Numbered from the stretch's first letter, positions 44,172-52,327 are shown. The stretch is 64,000 nt of DNA from Chitinophaga pinensis (GCA_902167325.1 LR632930.1:5952001-6016000); one strand, 5' to 3'. Notes: generated from the sequence alone by a model not told the origin. Numbers and translations are program-made.

Positions 44172-44557
44172 CTCTTTTCCGCTGGCTGTCAGAAAGATCG
44201 GAAAAGTTACCTATTGTTATTTGTTTACATTTTTATACCTTGCAATATAATTAGCGCTCTCACCTAACGTGAAGCCCTACCCCAAGATCTATTTCCCGGT
44301 TTAACCATCGTACTGAAAGACGCGTAAACAGCATCCGCTGTGCCTTTTGTCGCCATACCTGTAAGAAATAATGTTTCGGGAACACTGTATATCCTATTGG
44401 GTAAACCAGTACATTTTTAAGAACCTATTACACCGTCTTTGCAATTAGCGCATAACCCGTGATCAATTTACCGATGTAGTCCATTTGGATACATCCGGTT
44501 GTTGATTCCTGTACTGCATATGCATCATTCCTCACCTTTCACCTACTGTATTCATCT
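44172..44557. other. spacer between the two cassettes
   Basis: AT-rich, with no supported gene. It shares no obvious sequence with the region upstream of copy 1 (38273-38619), although the genes that follow are near identical. Confidence 0.5.
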
Positions 44558-45064
44558 ATGAAGACAAATTCTACAAAGCACCTGTTACTGGCCATGTTTC
44601 TGGCCATCTCATGGATGCCTGTCCGATCCCAGCTCGTGCTGGTAAGGCAGGTAACCGCATCCTCAGGAGGGTCCGGTATCATCGGCGGCATACATTTCGA
44701 TTACACCATCGGGGAAGCCGCCATATCCCCCCTCTCCGCAGGGCCTATTCTCCTTACTCAGGGTTTCCAGCAACCGGAGATCCTCCCGCCACTTGCTCCG
44801 GGAGGTAACCCTATTCTGGACTTCTCCCTCTTTCCAAACCCCGCGCTCACAACCTTCAAGATCCAGTTCAGCCTCCTGACTAACGCATCCGTCACCTTCC
44901 TGCTCATGAACACCGCAGGACAGGTCATCTACCAGGACGTTCGCAACTATGCCCCAGGCAAAGTCGTCATTCCCACATCGGTAGATAAACTCGCTGCGGG
45001 CATCTACACCGTCATCCTGAAGGTTAACGCGTTCGTGTTCACGGAAAAACTTATTGTTCAATAG
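44558..45064 (+). CDS. minimal type IX secretion C-terminal-domain protein, copy 2
   Basis: 168 residues with the same layout as the copy at 38620: signal peptide, short GGSGIIGGIHFDYTI linker, complete sorting domain. Protein differences are residues 3-4 (TN for HF) and MPVRSQ for MPARSQ in the signal peptide. The rest of the protein is identical. Sixteen bases upstream of porV copy 2. Confidence 0.85.
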   Translation: MKTNSTKHLLLAMFLAISWMPVRSQLVLVRQVTASSGGSGIIGGIHFDYTIGEAAISPLSAGPILLTQGFQQPEILPPLAPGGNPILDFSLFPNPALTTFKIQFSLLTNASVTFLLMNTAGQVIYQDVRNYAPGKVVIPTSVDKLAAGIYTVILKVNAFVFTEKLIVQ

Positions 45065-46239
45065 CCTAAACTGGTATACCATGAAGCAACTCAAATGGAT
45101 CCTCGTGCTTACGGGACTGCTGGCGGTACGTCCGTTGATGGCCCAGAAAAGCGCCCGGCAGCCTCATAATATCGGAGGCTCATTCCTGCTAATCAACCCT
45201 GACGCAAGGAGCAGCGCTACCGGTGGTGCCGTTACCGGACTCGAGCCTGACGCTAATACCATGTTCGCCAACGCCGCCAAACTCCCTTTCGCAGGGGAAT
45301 GGGGTGCCAGCGTGTCCTACTCCCCCTGGATGTGGGACCTCCTCGACAAAAAAACACATATGGCATACGTTTCCGGGTTTAAAACCTGGGGCGAACAGCA
45401 AAGTCTCGGTGCATCCGTCAAATACTTCAATTACGGTGATGTCACTTTCCGGGACGATAATGGCATGGTACTTCAACAGTACAGGCCCAGAGAATACGCC
45501 ATAGATCTCGCATACGCCAGAAAGCTCGGATCCGCATTCGCTCTCGCTGTTACCGCAAGGTACATCAGAAGCGAACTGGGAAACGGTACCTACAACGGAC
45601 AGCTGCAGAAGCCGGCTTCCGCTGTGGCAGGCGATATCAGCCTCTATTCGCAGGGGTATGCCAATCACATCGAAGGCAATAACCGATATGCGTGGGGTAT
45701 CAGCTTCACAAACATCGGTACCAAACTGTCTTACACCGACGACAGTAATAAGAAGACCTTCCTCCCCATGAACCTACGTATCGGTGGCGGATATACGTTT
45801 GTACGTACTGAAGATCACAAGTTCACCTTAGCCGCGGATGTCAACAAGCTCCTCGTGCCTACGCCACCGGTATATAAACTGGACCCTGATGGCAACCCCA
45901 CCAGTGAGATCGACCGCGGTAAGGACCCCGACAGGAGTGTGGTGGAATCCATCTTCACTTCCTTCACCGATGCCCCGGACGGCTTCCGCGAAGAGTTCAG
46001 CGAGTTCTCGCTCGCTGCAGGGATAGAATATGCCTACCAGAACAACTTCTTCGTACGCACCGGATACTTCTATGAAGACCCTGCCAAGGGCAACCGGCAG
46101 CAGTTCTCTGCCGGCTTCGGCGTAAGGGTGCAGGCATTCCAGCTCGATTTTGCATACCTCCTCCCTGTAGGCGGCAGCATCAGGCAAAGGAAGAGCCTAA
46201 ACTTCACCCTTATGTACACGCCTTTCAGGGATAAATAAT
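44569..46239 (+). repeat. near-identical duplicated block, copy 2
   Basis: Partner of 38631-40301. Differences at 44622, 44629, 44797 and 46205. It covers the CTD gene from codon 4 and all of porV, and stops abruptly one base after the porV stop codon. Confidence 0.93.
45081..46238 (+). CDS. porV: type IX secretion outer-membrane protein PorV, copy 2
   Basis: 385 residues, predicted protein identical to the copy at 39143. All PorV hallmarks are intact (LLINPDARSSATGG, LLVPTPPVYKL, FVRTGYFYEDPAKGNRQQF). The only nucleotide change seen is a silent T to C near the 3' end (46205). Exact protein identity while the downstream fibre genes diverge implies recent conversion or strong purifying selection. 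Confidence 0.9.
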   Translation: MKQLKWILVLTGLLAVRPLMAQKSARQPHNIGGSFLLINPDARSSATGGAVTGLEPDANTMFANAAKLPFAGEWGASVSYSPWMWDLLDKKTHMAYVSGFKTWGEQQSLGASVKYFNYGDVTFRDDNGMVLQQYRPREYAIDLAYARKLGSAFALAVTARYIRSELGNGTYNGQLQKPASAVAGDISLYSQGYANHIEGNNRYAWGISFTNIGTKLSYTDDSNKKTFLPMNLRIGGGYTFVRTEDHKFTLAADVNKLLVPTPPVYKLDPDGNPTSEIDRGKDPDRSVVESIFTSFTDAPDGFREEFSEFSLAAGIEYAYQNNFFVRTGYFYEDPAKGNRQQFSAGFGVRVQAFQLDFAYLLPVGGSIRQRKSLNFTLMYTPFRDK

Positions 46240-46287
46240 CACACCAATACAGACAGTAACCATTCCTATCACATAAAGCACCGATAC

Positions 46288-46746
46288 ATGTACAAATTAA
46301 TACTACTGATCCAGTTCCTGCTGCTGGTTGCTGCAGGTAACACCTTCGCCCAGCAGTCAGCTAAAAACTCAGAAACGGGCGAGAGCATCCGTACCAAACT
46401 CTTTAAAGACGGCAAGCCGAAATTCACCCCGGCTGCTAAAAGCAAACCAGCTGAAGCTACCCTCACTTCGAAAGACATGGTGCGCCAGCGAATTTTCACC
46501 GGAAGCAATGGTTCCGGCGGACGCGTTACAGCAAAATCTGCTGCATCTGGTGCCCTCAAGGCAAAGCAGTCTAACAACTCAGGCGCTGCCCTCCCATCCA
46601 ATACGACTGCCACTGAATCAGCTCAGAAAGCGAAAGAATCCCAGGCTCGCAATGCTGCCGCAATTAAGCCGGCAGACCTCTCTGCCCAGGGCACTGAACC
46701 AGCTCCTCCTGTTATTAAACCCCGCACCACAACCCCTAAAAACTGA
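46288..46746 (+). CDS. small Ala/Lys/Pro-rich exported protein, copy 2
   Basis: 152 residues. Signal peptide (MYKLILLIQFLLLVAAGNTF), then a basic, low-complexity chain. It is homologous to the protein at 40339 but well diverged: EATLTSKDMVRQRIF, SNGSGGRVTAKSAASGALKA and a C-terminus DLSAQGTE...TTTPKN align, while most other residues differ. Same place in the cassette: 49 bases after porV and 5 bases before the collagen-like gene. Confidence 0.78.
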   Translation: MYKLILLIQFLLLVAAGNTFAQQSAKNSETGESIRTKLFKDGKPKFTPAAKSKPAEATLTSKDMVRQRIFTGSNGSGGRVTAKSAASGALKAKQSNNSGAALPSNTTATESAQKAKESQARNAAAIKPADLSAQGTEPAPPVIKPRTTTPKN

Positions 46747-46751
46747 TTACT

Positions 46752-49700
46752 ATGAAAAGAGTTTTATACATCCTCACATTACTACTGACGGCTTCGCTGG
46801 GGAGTTATGCCCAGAGTGCATTGTCAGGTATCAATTACCAGGCGGTTGCGCGTAACAGTAACGGTACCGTACTGGCAAACCAGGCAGTAAGCGTCCGCTT
46901 CACGGTGCGTGGTGGCAGCCCCAATGGCACCATTCAATATCAGGAAACGCATAACACTGCAACCAATGCACTTGGACTCTTTACGCTGCAGGTAGGCCGC
47001 GGTAATGCAGGCACCGGAACCTTTGCCGGTGTGCCCTGGGCAAACGCGAACCAGTTCCTCCAGGTGGAAGTGAACATTGGCGGAGGATTTGTTACCCTCG
47101 GCGCCCAGCAACTCATGAGCGTTCCGTTTGCTTTGTATGCAGCAAACGGAAACCCCGGTCCGCAAGGACCAGCCGGTCCCGCAGGTCCCGTTGGCCCTAT
47201 GGGTGCTATTGGTCCCGTTGGACCAGCAGGCGCTACCGGACCTGCCGGTGCTACGGGCGCTGCCGGCCCTATAGGACCTGTTGGCCCTGTTGGCCCGGTT
47301 GGTGCTGATGGCGCAACCGGTCCCGCCGGCCCTGTTGGTCCTGTTGGACCCATAGGTGCAACCGGAGCAATAGGACCTGTTGGACCTGCAGGAGCTAATG
47401 GTGCAGTAGGTCCTCAAGGCTCTGCCGGTCCTGTTGGAGCAACCGGAGCAATTGGCCCTGTTGGACCTGCCGGAGCAAATGGCGCTGTAGGGCCTCAAGG
47501 TCCAGCCGGCCCTGTTGGTGCAACTGGTGCAATAGGTCCTGTGGGGCCAGTAGGTGCTAATGGAGCTGTTGGCCCTCAGGGTCCTGCGGGACCAGTAGGT
47601 GCTACCGGAGCTATCGGCCCTGTTGGACCTGCAGGTTCTACCGGAGCTGATGGAGCTGTGGGTCCCCAGGGACCTGCCGGTCCCGTAGGCGCCACAGGAG
47701 CCATAGGCCCGGTTGGACCTGCCGGTGTAGCAGGCCCTCAGGGTGTTGCCGGTCCCATAGGTGCTACAGGAGCCATTGGCCCGGTTGGACCTGCCGGTGT
47801 AGCAGGCCCTCAGGGTGTTGCCGGTCCCATAGGTGCTACAGGAGCCATTGGCCCTGTTGGACCAGCAGGAGTAGCCGGCCCCATAGGTCCGCAGGGTATC
47901 GCAGGTCCCGTAGGTGCTACTGGAGCCGTCGGACCGGTTGGTCCGGTTGGAGCGATGGGACCTGCAGGGCCAATTGGTCCAATAGGACCCTCAGGACCAG
48001 TAGGCCCTCAAGGCCCGGCTGGACCCGCTGGCGACATCAATGGAGTGGCAGCAGGTGGCGACCTTTCAGGTACCTACCCCAACCCAACGGTTGCCGGACT
48101 GCAAACAATCCCGGTAGCAGTAACGGCTCCGGTAGCCGGACAGGTGTTGAAATATTCCGGAATAGAATGGATGCCTGCAGCCGACAACGCTGGCGGCGGC
48201 GGTCTTACACTTCCTTATGCTGCGGTTGAAAACAATGCAGCCACCCTGTTTTCTATTACCAACAACGGCGATGGCTCCTCCCTTGAAGGTGTTAACAATA
48301 CGACTTCCAGCAGTATTTCCGCAGTTCGGGGAATTGTAACGAGTACCAGTCCCGGAGGCTTTTCTTCTGCGGTGCGGGGTATCAATAGCGGCACCGGGGG
48401 ATTAGGGATCGGTATATGGGGACAACAGGCCGGTTCCGGCTGGGGCGTATATGGTGTTACCCCGAATGGATTAGGCGTGTATGGTAACTCATCTGCAGGT
48501 GGCTTTGGGGTATTTGCGAACAGCAATACCGGTACCGGTTTAAATGCCACGAGTAACAATGGAATTGCCGCCAACATCAGTATTACTAATAACGCAAACA
48601 ACAATACCGCACTTACTGCATCAACGCTGGGTAATGGCAACGTTATCAGTGTTTCTTCATCGGGTAATGGTAAAGGCGTTTTAGCAACTACCGCTAGTGG
48701 TACTGCCTTACATGGGATCACTTCAGCTCTTTCCAGCGCAGGTGTTATCGGTAATAATAATGCCGGTGGGGAAGCGGTAGTGGGCCTTACTACCAGTGAT
48801 ATTGCAGGTGCAGTAGTGGGCCGTAATGATGGTGGCGGATATGGAGTACGTGGTTTCATATCCACAAATACTAACAATACAGCTATCGGAGTATTCGGAC
48901 AGGTTGGCCAAAATGGTAGTACCGGCCGTGCAGGCAGGTTCGAGAATAGCAACCAGACCAATACAGAAGCTAACATACTCGAAGTGTATACCAATGGTAA
49001 TGGGAACATCCCGGATAATACGTTGGGTAATGCCGCATCTTTTATGGTAGACAATAACAACAGTGTGGGTGCGGCTGTGAGAGCAGAAGTAAATACCATC
49101 TTCGGTAATTTTGGCGCAGCTGCTGTATTCGGAACATCATCCGGTACGGGTGGCTTTGCAGGCCTCTTCCATTCTTCCAATGCCTCCGGCAATGGTTCTA
49201 CATTAGTAGCGATCAATGACGGCAATGGCAATGCCATCAGAGCAAATGCCGGTTTAGGCGGTAACGCTGTAGAAGCAAATATTGATGGTTCCGGTACTGC
49301 GGTGTATGGATGGGTACCTACCTTCTCTACAGGCATGGCCGGCCGTTTCGAGATCTTCAATGAAAATAATACCAATCCGGTATTTACATCCAAAACGGTA
49401 GGTAATGGTAATGCAGGAGAGTTTATGGTGGATAGAGTTTCAGGAACCAAAGCCGCTGTAAGAGGAGAAGTGAATTCCCAGTTCGCCAACTTCGGAACAG
49501 CAGGTATTTATGGAGTTTCTTCAGGAACAGGAGGTTATGCCGGATTGTTCTATTCCTCCAATCCCGCAGGCAACGGGCCTGGTGTTTTAGCTTTAACTGA
49601 AGGCAGCGGTAACGGTATTACTGCTAATGCCGGTGGTAATGGCGATGGTGTAGAAGCTTCCTGCGACGGCAATGGTAATGCTATATCCGGATTCATACCC

Positions 49701-50333
49701 AACTTCGGAACGGGCAAGGCAGGCAGGTTTGCGAATTTTAATGCCGCCAATGCTCAGCCCGCCGTACATGTAACCAATGCTGGTACCGGAACAGGTGTAC
49801 TTATCAACCATACCGGCGCCAGTGGCAATATTTCTGTGTTCCAGAGCGCCAATGCAAACGTAGCAAGGATCAACAAAGCCGGCCGTGGTTTCTTCAACGG
49901 AGGAACTCAGGCCAGTGGTGCCGACCTTGCAGAAGCATTTGATGTGAAAGGTACCATCTCCGAGTATGAACCCGGCGATGTCATGATCATTTCCAAAAGC
50001 AGCGACCGCATGATGGAGAAATCTTCCCAGCCTTACTCAACGCTTGTAGCCGGCGTTTACGCGACCAAACCGGGTATGCTGCTGACAGAGGAAGGGATAG
50101 ATGAAGATATCTCTCATCTGATGCCCCTGGGTGTGGTAGGTGTTATTCCTACAAAGGTTTGTGACGAAGGCGGTCCCATTACCCGTGGCGACCTTCTCGT
50201 TACTTCCAGCACACCTGGTTATGCGATGAAAGCGGATCCGGACAAGGTGAGAACCGGCCAGGTACTTGGGAAAGCACTCCAGGAGCTGCCTTCCGGTAAA
50301 GGCCTGATCAAGGTACTGGTGAATGTGAAGTAA
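46752..50333 (+). CDS. giant collagen-like fibre protein, copy 2
   Basis: 1193 residues, same order of parts as the protein at 40809: signal peptide, beta N-terminal domain, Gly-X-Y region (about residues 135-425, close to 100 triplets, roughly twice copy 1), one GGDLSGTYPNP motif, long Gly/Asn/Thr-rich repeats (VVGRNDGGGYGVRGF, GTSSGTGGFAGLFHSSN) and the GADLAEAF...KVLVNVK C-terminal domain. The triplet region contains three nearly identical blocks built on GPAGVAGPQGVAGPIGATGA. The difference in triplet number suggests expansion by slippage or unequal recombination. No type IX sorting domain. Confidence 0.85.
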   Translation: MKRVLYILTLLLTASLGSYAQSALSGINYQAVARNSNGTVLANQAVSVRFTVRGGSPNGTIQYQETHNTATNALGLFTLQVGRGNAGTGTFAGVPWANANQFLQVEVNIGGGFVTLGAQQLMSVPFALYAANGNPGPQGPAGPAGPVGPMGAIGPVGPAGATGPAGATGAAGPIGPVGPVGPVGADGATGPAGPVGPVGPIGATGAIGPVGPAGANGAVGPQGSAGPVGATGAIGPVGPAGANGAVGPQGPAGPVGATGAIGPVGPVGANGAVGPQGPAGPVGATGAIGPVGPAGSTGADGAVGPQGPAGPVGATGAIGPVGPAGVAGPQGVAGPIGATGAIGPVGPAGVAGPQGVAGPIGATGAIGPVGPAGVAGPIGPQGIAGPVGATGAVGPVGPVGAMGPAGPIGPIGPSGPVGPQGPAGPAGDINGVAAGGDLSGTYPNPTVAGLQTIPVAVTAPVAGQVLKYSGIEWMPAADNAGGGGLTLPYAAVENNAATLFSITNNGDGSSLEGVNNTTSSSISAVRGIVTSTSPGGFSSAVRGINSGTGGLGIGIWGQQAGSGWGVYGVTPNGLGVYGNSSAGGFGVFANSNTGTGLNATSNNGIAANISITNNANNNTALTASTLGNGNVISVSSSGNGKGVLATTASGTALHGITSALSSAGVIGNNNAGGEAVVGLTTSDIAGAVVGRNDGGGYGVRGFISTNTNNTAIGVFGQVGQNGSTGRAGRFENSNQTNTEANILEVYTNGNGNIPDNTLGNAASFMVDNNNSVGAAVRAEVNTIFGNFGAAAVFGTSSGTGGFAGLFHSSNASGNGSTLVAINDGNGNAIRANAGLGGNAVEANIDGSGTAVYGWVPTFSTGMAGRFEIFNENNTNPVFTSKTVGNGNAGEFMVDRVSGTKAAVRGEVNSQFANFGTAGIYGVSSGTGGYAGLFYSSNPAGNGPGVLALTEGSGNGITANAGGNGDGVEASCDGNGNAISGFIPNFGTGKAGRFANFNAANAQPAVHVTNAGTGTGVLINHTGASGNISVFQSANANVARINKAGRGFFNGGTQASGADLAEAFDVKGTISEYEPGDVMIISKSSDRMMEKSSQPYSTLVAGVYATKPGMLLTEEGIDEDISHLMPLGVVGVIPTKVCDEGGPITRGDLLVTSSTPGYAMKADPDKVRTGQVLGKALQELPSGKGLIKVLVNVK

Positions 50334-50348
50334 TTTTTTCTGGAAGGA

Positions 50349-50381
50349 TAAAAAGCCGCCTCTTCTCGGGGCGGCTTTTTT
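50349..50381 (+). terminator. terminator after cassette copy 2
   Basis: Stem aaaagccgcc / ggcggctttt followed by TT, starting 16 bases after the stop codon. Confidence 0.85.
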
Positions 50382-50430
50382 AATATGAAAGCTCCTTTAG
50401 TGAATCCTACACAGAATTGGGATCTGCTTA

Positions 50431-50472
50431 AAACACATCAGGCTGCCGGATAACCGACAGCCTGATGTGTTT
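50431..50472 (-). terminator. terminator of the frameshifted small gene
   Basis: A 15-bp perfect stem (aaacacatcaggctg / cagcctgatgtgttt) with a 12-base loop; on the minus strand it ends in GTTTT, 20 bases after the decayed gene's stop. Confidence 0.7.
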
Positions 50473-50491
50473 ATGCTGGTAAAATTAGTTC

Positions 50492-50855
50492 TTATCGAGG
50501 TAACTGGTTCTTGTCAGGAAGCCCTACATTTCGTAGTGTATCTATTGCGGTCTTCAACTTCTTCGCAAAAACTCGTCTTTGCTAAAATCTCTTTTTTTAG
50601 CATTCCACTCACCAACTTCAAGGACTTTTATTGTATCTCCATTATCTGAGATACTTTGCTCATTGATTTTATTCTCTACTTCATTCCAATCTCCAAATGC
50701 TAAGTTTACAATTGCTTCGCCGTTAACTACTTGTTTAAGTGGTTGAAATCGGATTATTTTTTAATAGTCCCTTTTGGCCCAATACTATTAAAGCCATATG
50801 TGGAATCGAGGTTAGGCAATACAATGTGTTGGTAAGCGTAGGTTTCTAATTCCAT
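50492..50855 (-). pseudogene. frameshifted DUF6934-like small gene
   Basis: The minus strand from the ATG at 50855 has a good ribosome-binding site (AAGGAG) and starts MELETYAYQHIVLPNLDST. It then needs a frame change in a T6 run (50757-50762) and another near an A5 run (50567-50571) to continue to the TAA at 50492. The joined product includes VNLAFGDWNEVENKINEQS and SDNGDTIKVLE, matching the DUF6934-type pattern (xNLAFGDWxE...NNGDxxKVL), plus a C-terminal KLKTAIDTLRNVGLPDKNQ. Its total length, ribosome-binding site and terminator suggest a gene only recently lost. Because both shifts are in homopolymers, a sequence error is possible. Confidence 0.55.
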
Positions 50856-50946
50856 GTCTCCTTATTAAACCTTGAAAAAGATGACATATCAGTTGAATGG
50901 GATTACGTTATCGTTTAGTGAGATGATTGGAAATGCCACAAAACAT

Positions 50947-50979
50947 AAAGGCTGATCCGGGGAAACCGGACCAGCCTTT
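50947..50979 (-). terminator. terminator of the rpsL-rpsG operon
   Basis: Stem aaaggctg-a-tccgg / ccgga-c-cagccttt with a ggaaa loop (one mismatch), 35 bases after the rpsG stop on the minus strand. Confidence 0.75.
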
Positions 50980-51013
50980 GATATGTTTACAAACCGTCTT
51001 AAAAACGGGATGG

Positions 51014-51481
51014 TTATACCTTGAAGTGGGAGAAAGCCTTGTTGGCTTCAGCCATACGGTGGGTATCTTCTTTCTTTTTGAAAGCGGCACCTTCACCTTT
51101 GCTGGCAGCAACGATTTCGTTCGCCAGTTTCTCAGCCATGCTCTTACCATTTCTTTCACCAGCGTAGCGAACCAGCCATTTGATGCTCAAAGACACCTTA
51201 CGGTCAGCACGAACTTCAGCAGGGATCTGGAAGGTAGCACCACCGATACGGCGGCTGCGTACTTCTACGGCAGGCGTAACGTTGGTCAGGGCTTTTTTCC
51301 AAATTTCGTAGCCGTTTTCGTTAGTGATCTGGCTAACACGGTCTACTGCATCGTAGAAAATACGGTAGGCAATGCTTTTCTTTCCTTGCTCCATGATGTT
51401 ATTCACGAATCGGGTAACCAGTTTATCCTGGAACCTTGGATCGGGAGCGAGGGGTAATTTTTTCGCAGCTTGCTTTCTCAT
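51014..51481 (-). CDS. rpsG: 30S ribosomal protein S7
   Basis: 155 residues; MRKQAAKKLPLAPDPRFQDK at the start, KSIAYRIFYDAVDRVSQ in the core and VRSRRIGGATFQIPAEVRAD. Primary 16S rRNA 3'-domain binder. Directly follows rpsL (31-base gap), but fusA is not next to it, as would be usual. Confidence 0.98.
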   Translation of the reverse strand: MRKQAAKKLPLAPDPRFQDKLVTRFVNNIMEQGKKSIAYRIFYDAVDRVSQITNENGYEIWKKALTNVTPAVEVRSRRIGGATFQIPAEVRADRKVSLSIKWLVRYAGERNGKSMAEKLANEIVAASKGEGAAFKKKEDTHRMAEANKAFSHFKV

Positions 51482-51512
51482 TTATTGAAAGATTTCAACT
51501 ATTTATTACAAA

Positions 51513-51893
51513 TTATTTTTTAGCCTTTTCCTTCTTAGTACCATACTTGGAACGGCTTTGCTTCCTGTCTTTCACACCAGCAGTATCGAGGGAACCGCGA
51601 ACGATGTGGTAACGAACACCCGGAAGGTCTTTCACCCTGCCACCACGGATCAGTACGATTGAGTGCTCTTGCAGGTTATGGCCTTCACCCGGAATGTAAG
51701 CGATCACTTCCACCTTGTTCGTAAGCTTTACTTTCGCAACCTTACGCAACGCGGAGTTCGGTTTCTTAGGGGTGGTAGTGTACACACGGGTGCATACGCC
51801 ACGACGCTGCGGACAAGCATCCAACGCTCTGGATTTGGACTTGGCCCGGATAATTTCTCTTCCTTTTCTTACTAATTGTTGTATTGTAGGCAT
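51513..51893 (-). CDS. rpsL: 30S ribosomal protein S12
   Basis: 126 residues. The decoding-centre loop TTPKKPNSALRKVAKVKLTN and the PGEGHNLQEHSIVLIRGGRV segment are intact. At the streptomycin-resistance positions the wild-type lysine of TTPKKPNS and PGVRYHIVRG are present, predicting a sensitive S12. First gene of the truncated str operon. Confidence 0.98.
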   Translation of the reverse strand: MPTIQQLVRKGREIIRAKSKSRALDACPQRRGVCTRVYTTTPKKPNSALRKVAKVKLTNKVEVIAYIPGEGHNLQEHSIVLIRGGRVKDLPGVRYHIVRGSLDTAGVKDRKQSRSKYGTKKEKAKK

Positions 51894-51951
51894 TCTTACC
51901 TAGTTTATATTTTACTGCTGATTTACAATGAAAACCAATTTCCCTTAGGGG

Positions 51952-51994
51952 AATTTGGGAGGGCAAAGGTATCACTTCCCTATTACATTACAAA
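51952..51994 (-). promoter_or_regulatory. consensus promoter of rpsL-rpsG
   Basis: Minus strand: TTTG (51994-51991), exactly 19 bases, TACCTTTG (51971-51964). The plus-strand 20-mer aatttgggagggcaaaggta (51952-51971) is identical to 31841-31860 at rpsJ. Confidence 0.8.
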
Positions 51995-52027
51995 ATTGTA
52001 AGGAAGTTTTTTCCGAAAATCGGTCAA

Positions 52028-52327
52028 TTATCGGGGATTCTCCAGCAAGAGCGCTCCCGTTAACTGATCCCACTCCTCCTCTAACGTGCCACGAAACACA
52101 GGTTTCCCTGCCCTCGCATACCAATACGCCGCATTCCCCGCATCCCCCTCCTTCCGGTGAAGATACGCATGCACCCACGACCCCGAACGGGAATGATCCT
52201 CCTGCGCAATGTCGTGACTCCGGTCCCAATCCCCCTTGCCAGCCCACCACATTGCCAGCTGCGCCGGCGTTAAGCCAGCGGGCGGCAGTGCAGACTGCAG
52301 GGTTTGTTTGAAAGCCGGAAGCGTCAT
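52028..52327 (-). CDS. conserved hypothetical protein
   Basis: 99 residues, soluble, Trp/His/Ala-rich. The sequence LAMWWAGKGDWDRSHDIAQE followed by AYLHRKEGDAGNAAYWYARA resembles a conserved small family of unknown function whose motif is WxHAYLHRKEGDxxNAxYWYxRAG. The two helical halves may form a TPR-like hairpin. A -7 box lies only 8 bases before the ATG, so the transcript may be nearly leaderless. No operon partner. Confidence 0.8.
   Translation of the reverse strand: MTLPAFKQTLQSALPPAGLTPAQLAMWWAGKGDWDRSHDIAQEDHSRSGSWVHAYLHRKEGDAGNAAYWYARAGKPVFRGTLEEEWDQLTGALLLENPR

Noticed and set aside
48215..49489. Long minus-strand open frame of 424 codons
   Set aside because: Lies antisense to the collagen-like gene; Pro/Leu/Val-biased composition is the mirror of the Gly/Asn-rich repeats, and it has no domain or signal.
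38620..50333. Prophage remnant, because of tail-fibre-like domains
   Set aside because: No capsid, portal, terminase, integrase or lysis genes; signal peptides and PorV point to a cell-surface system.
36032..51994. Composite transposon flanking the accessory blocks
   Set aside because: No transposase, terminal inverted repeats or target duplications could be found at the junctions.
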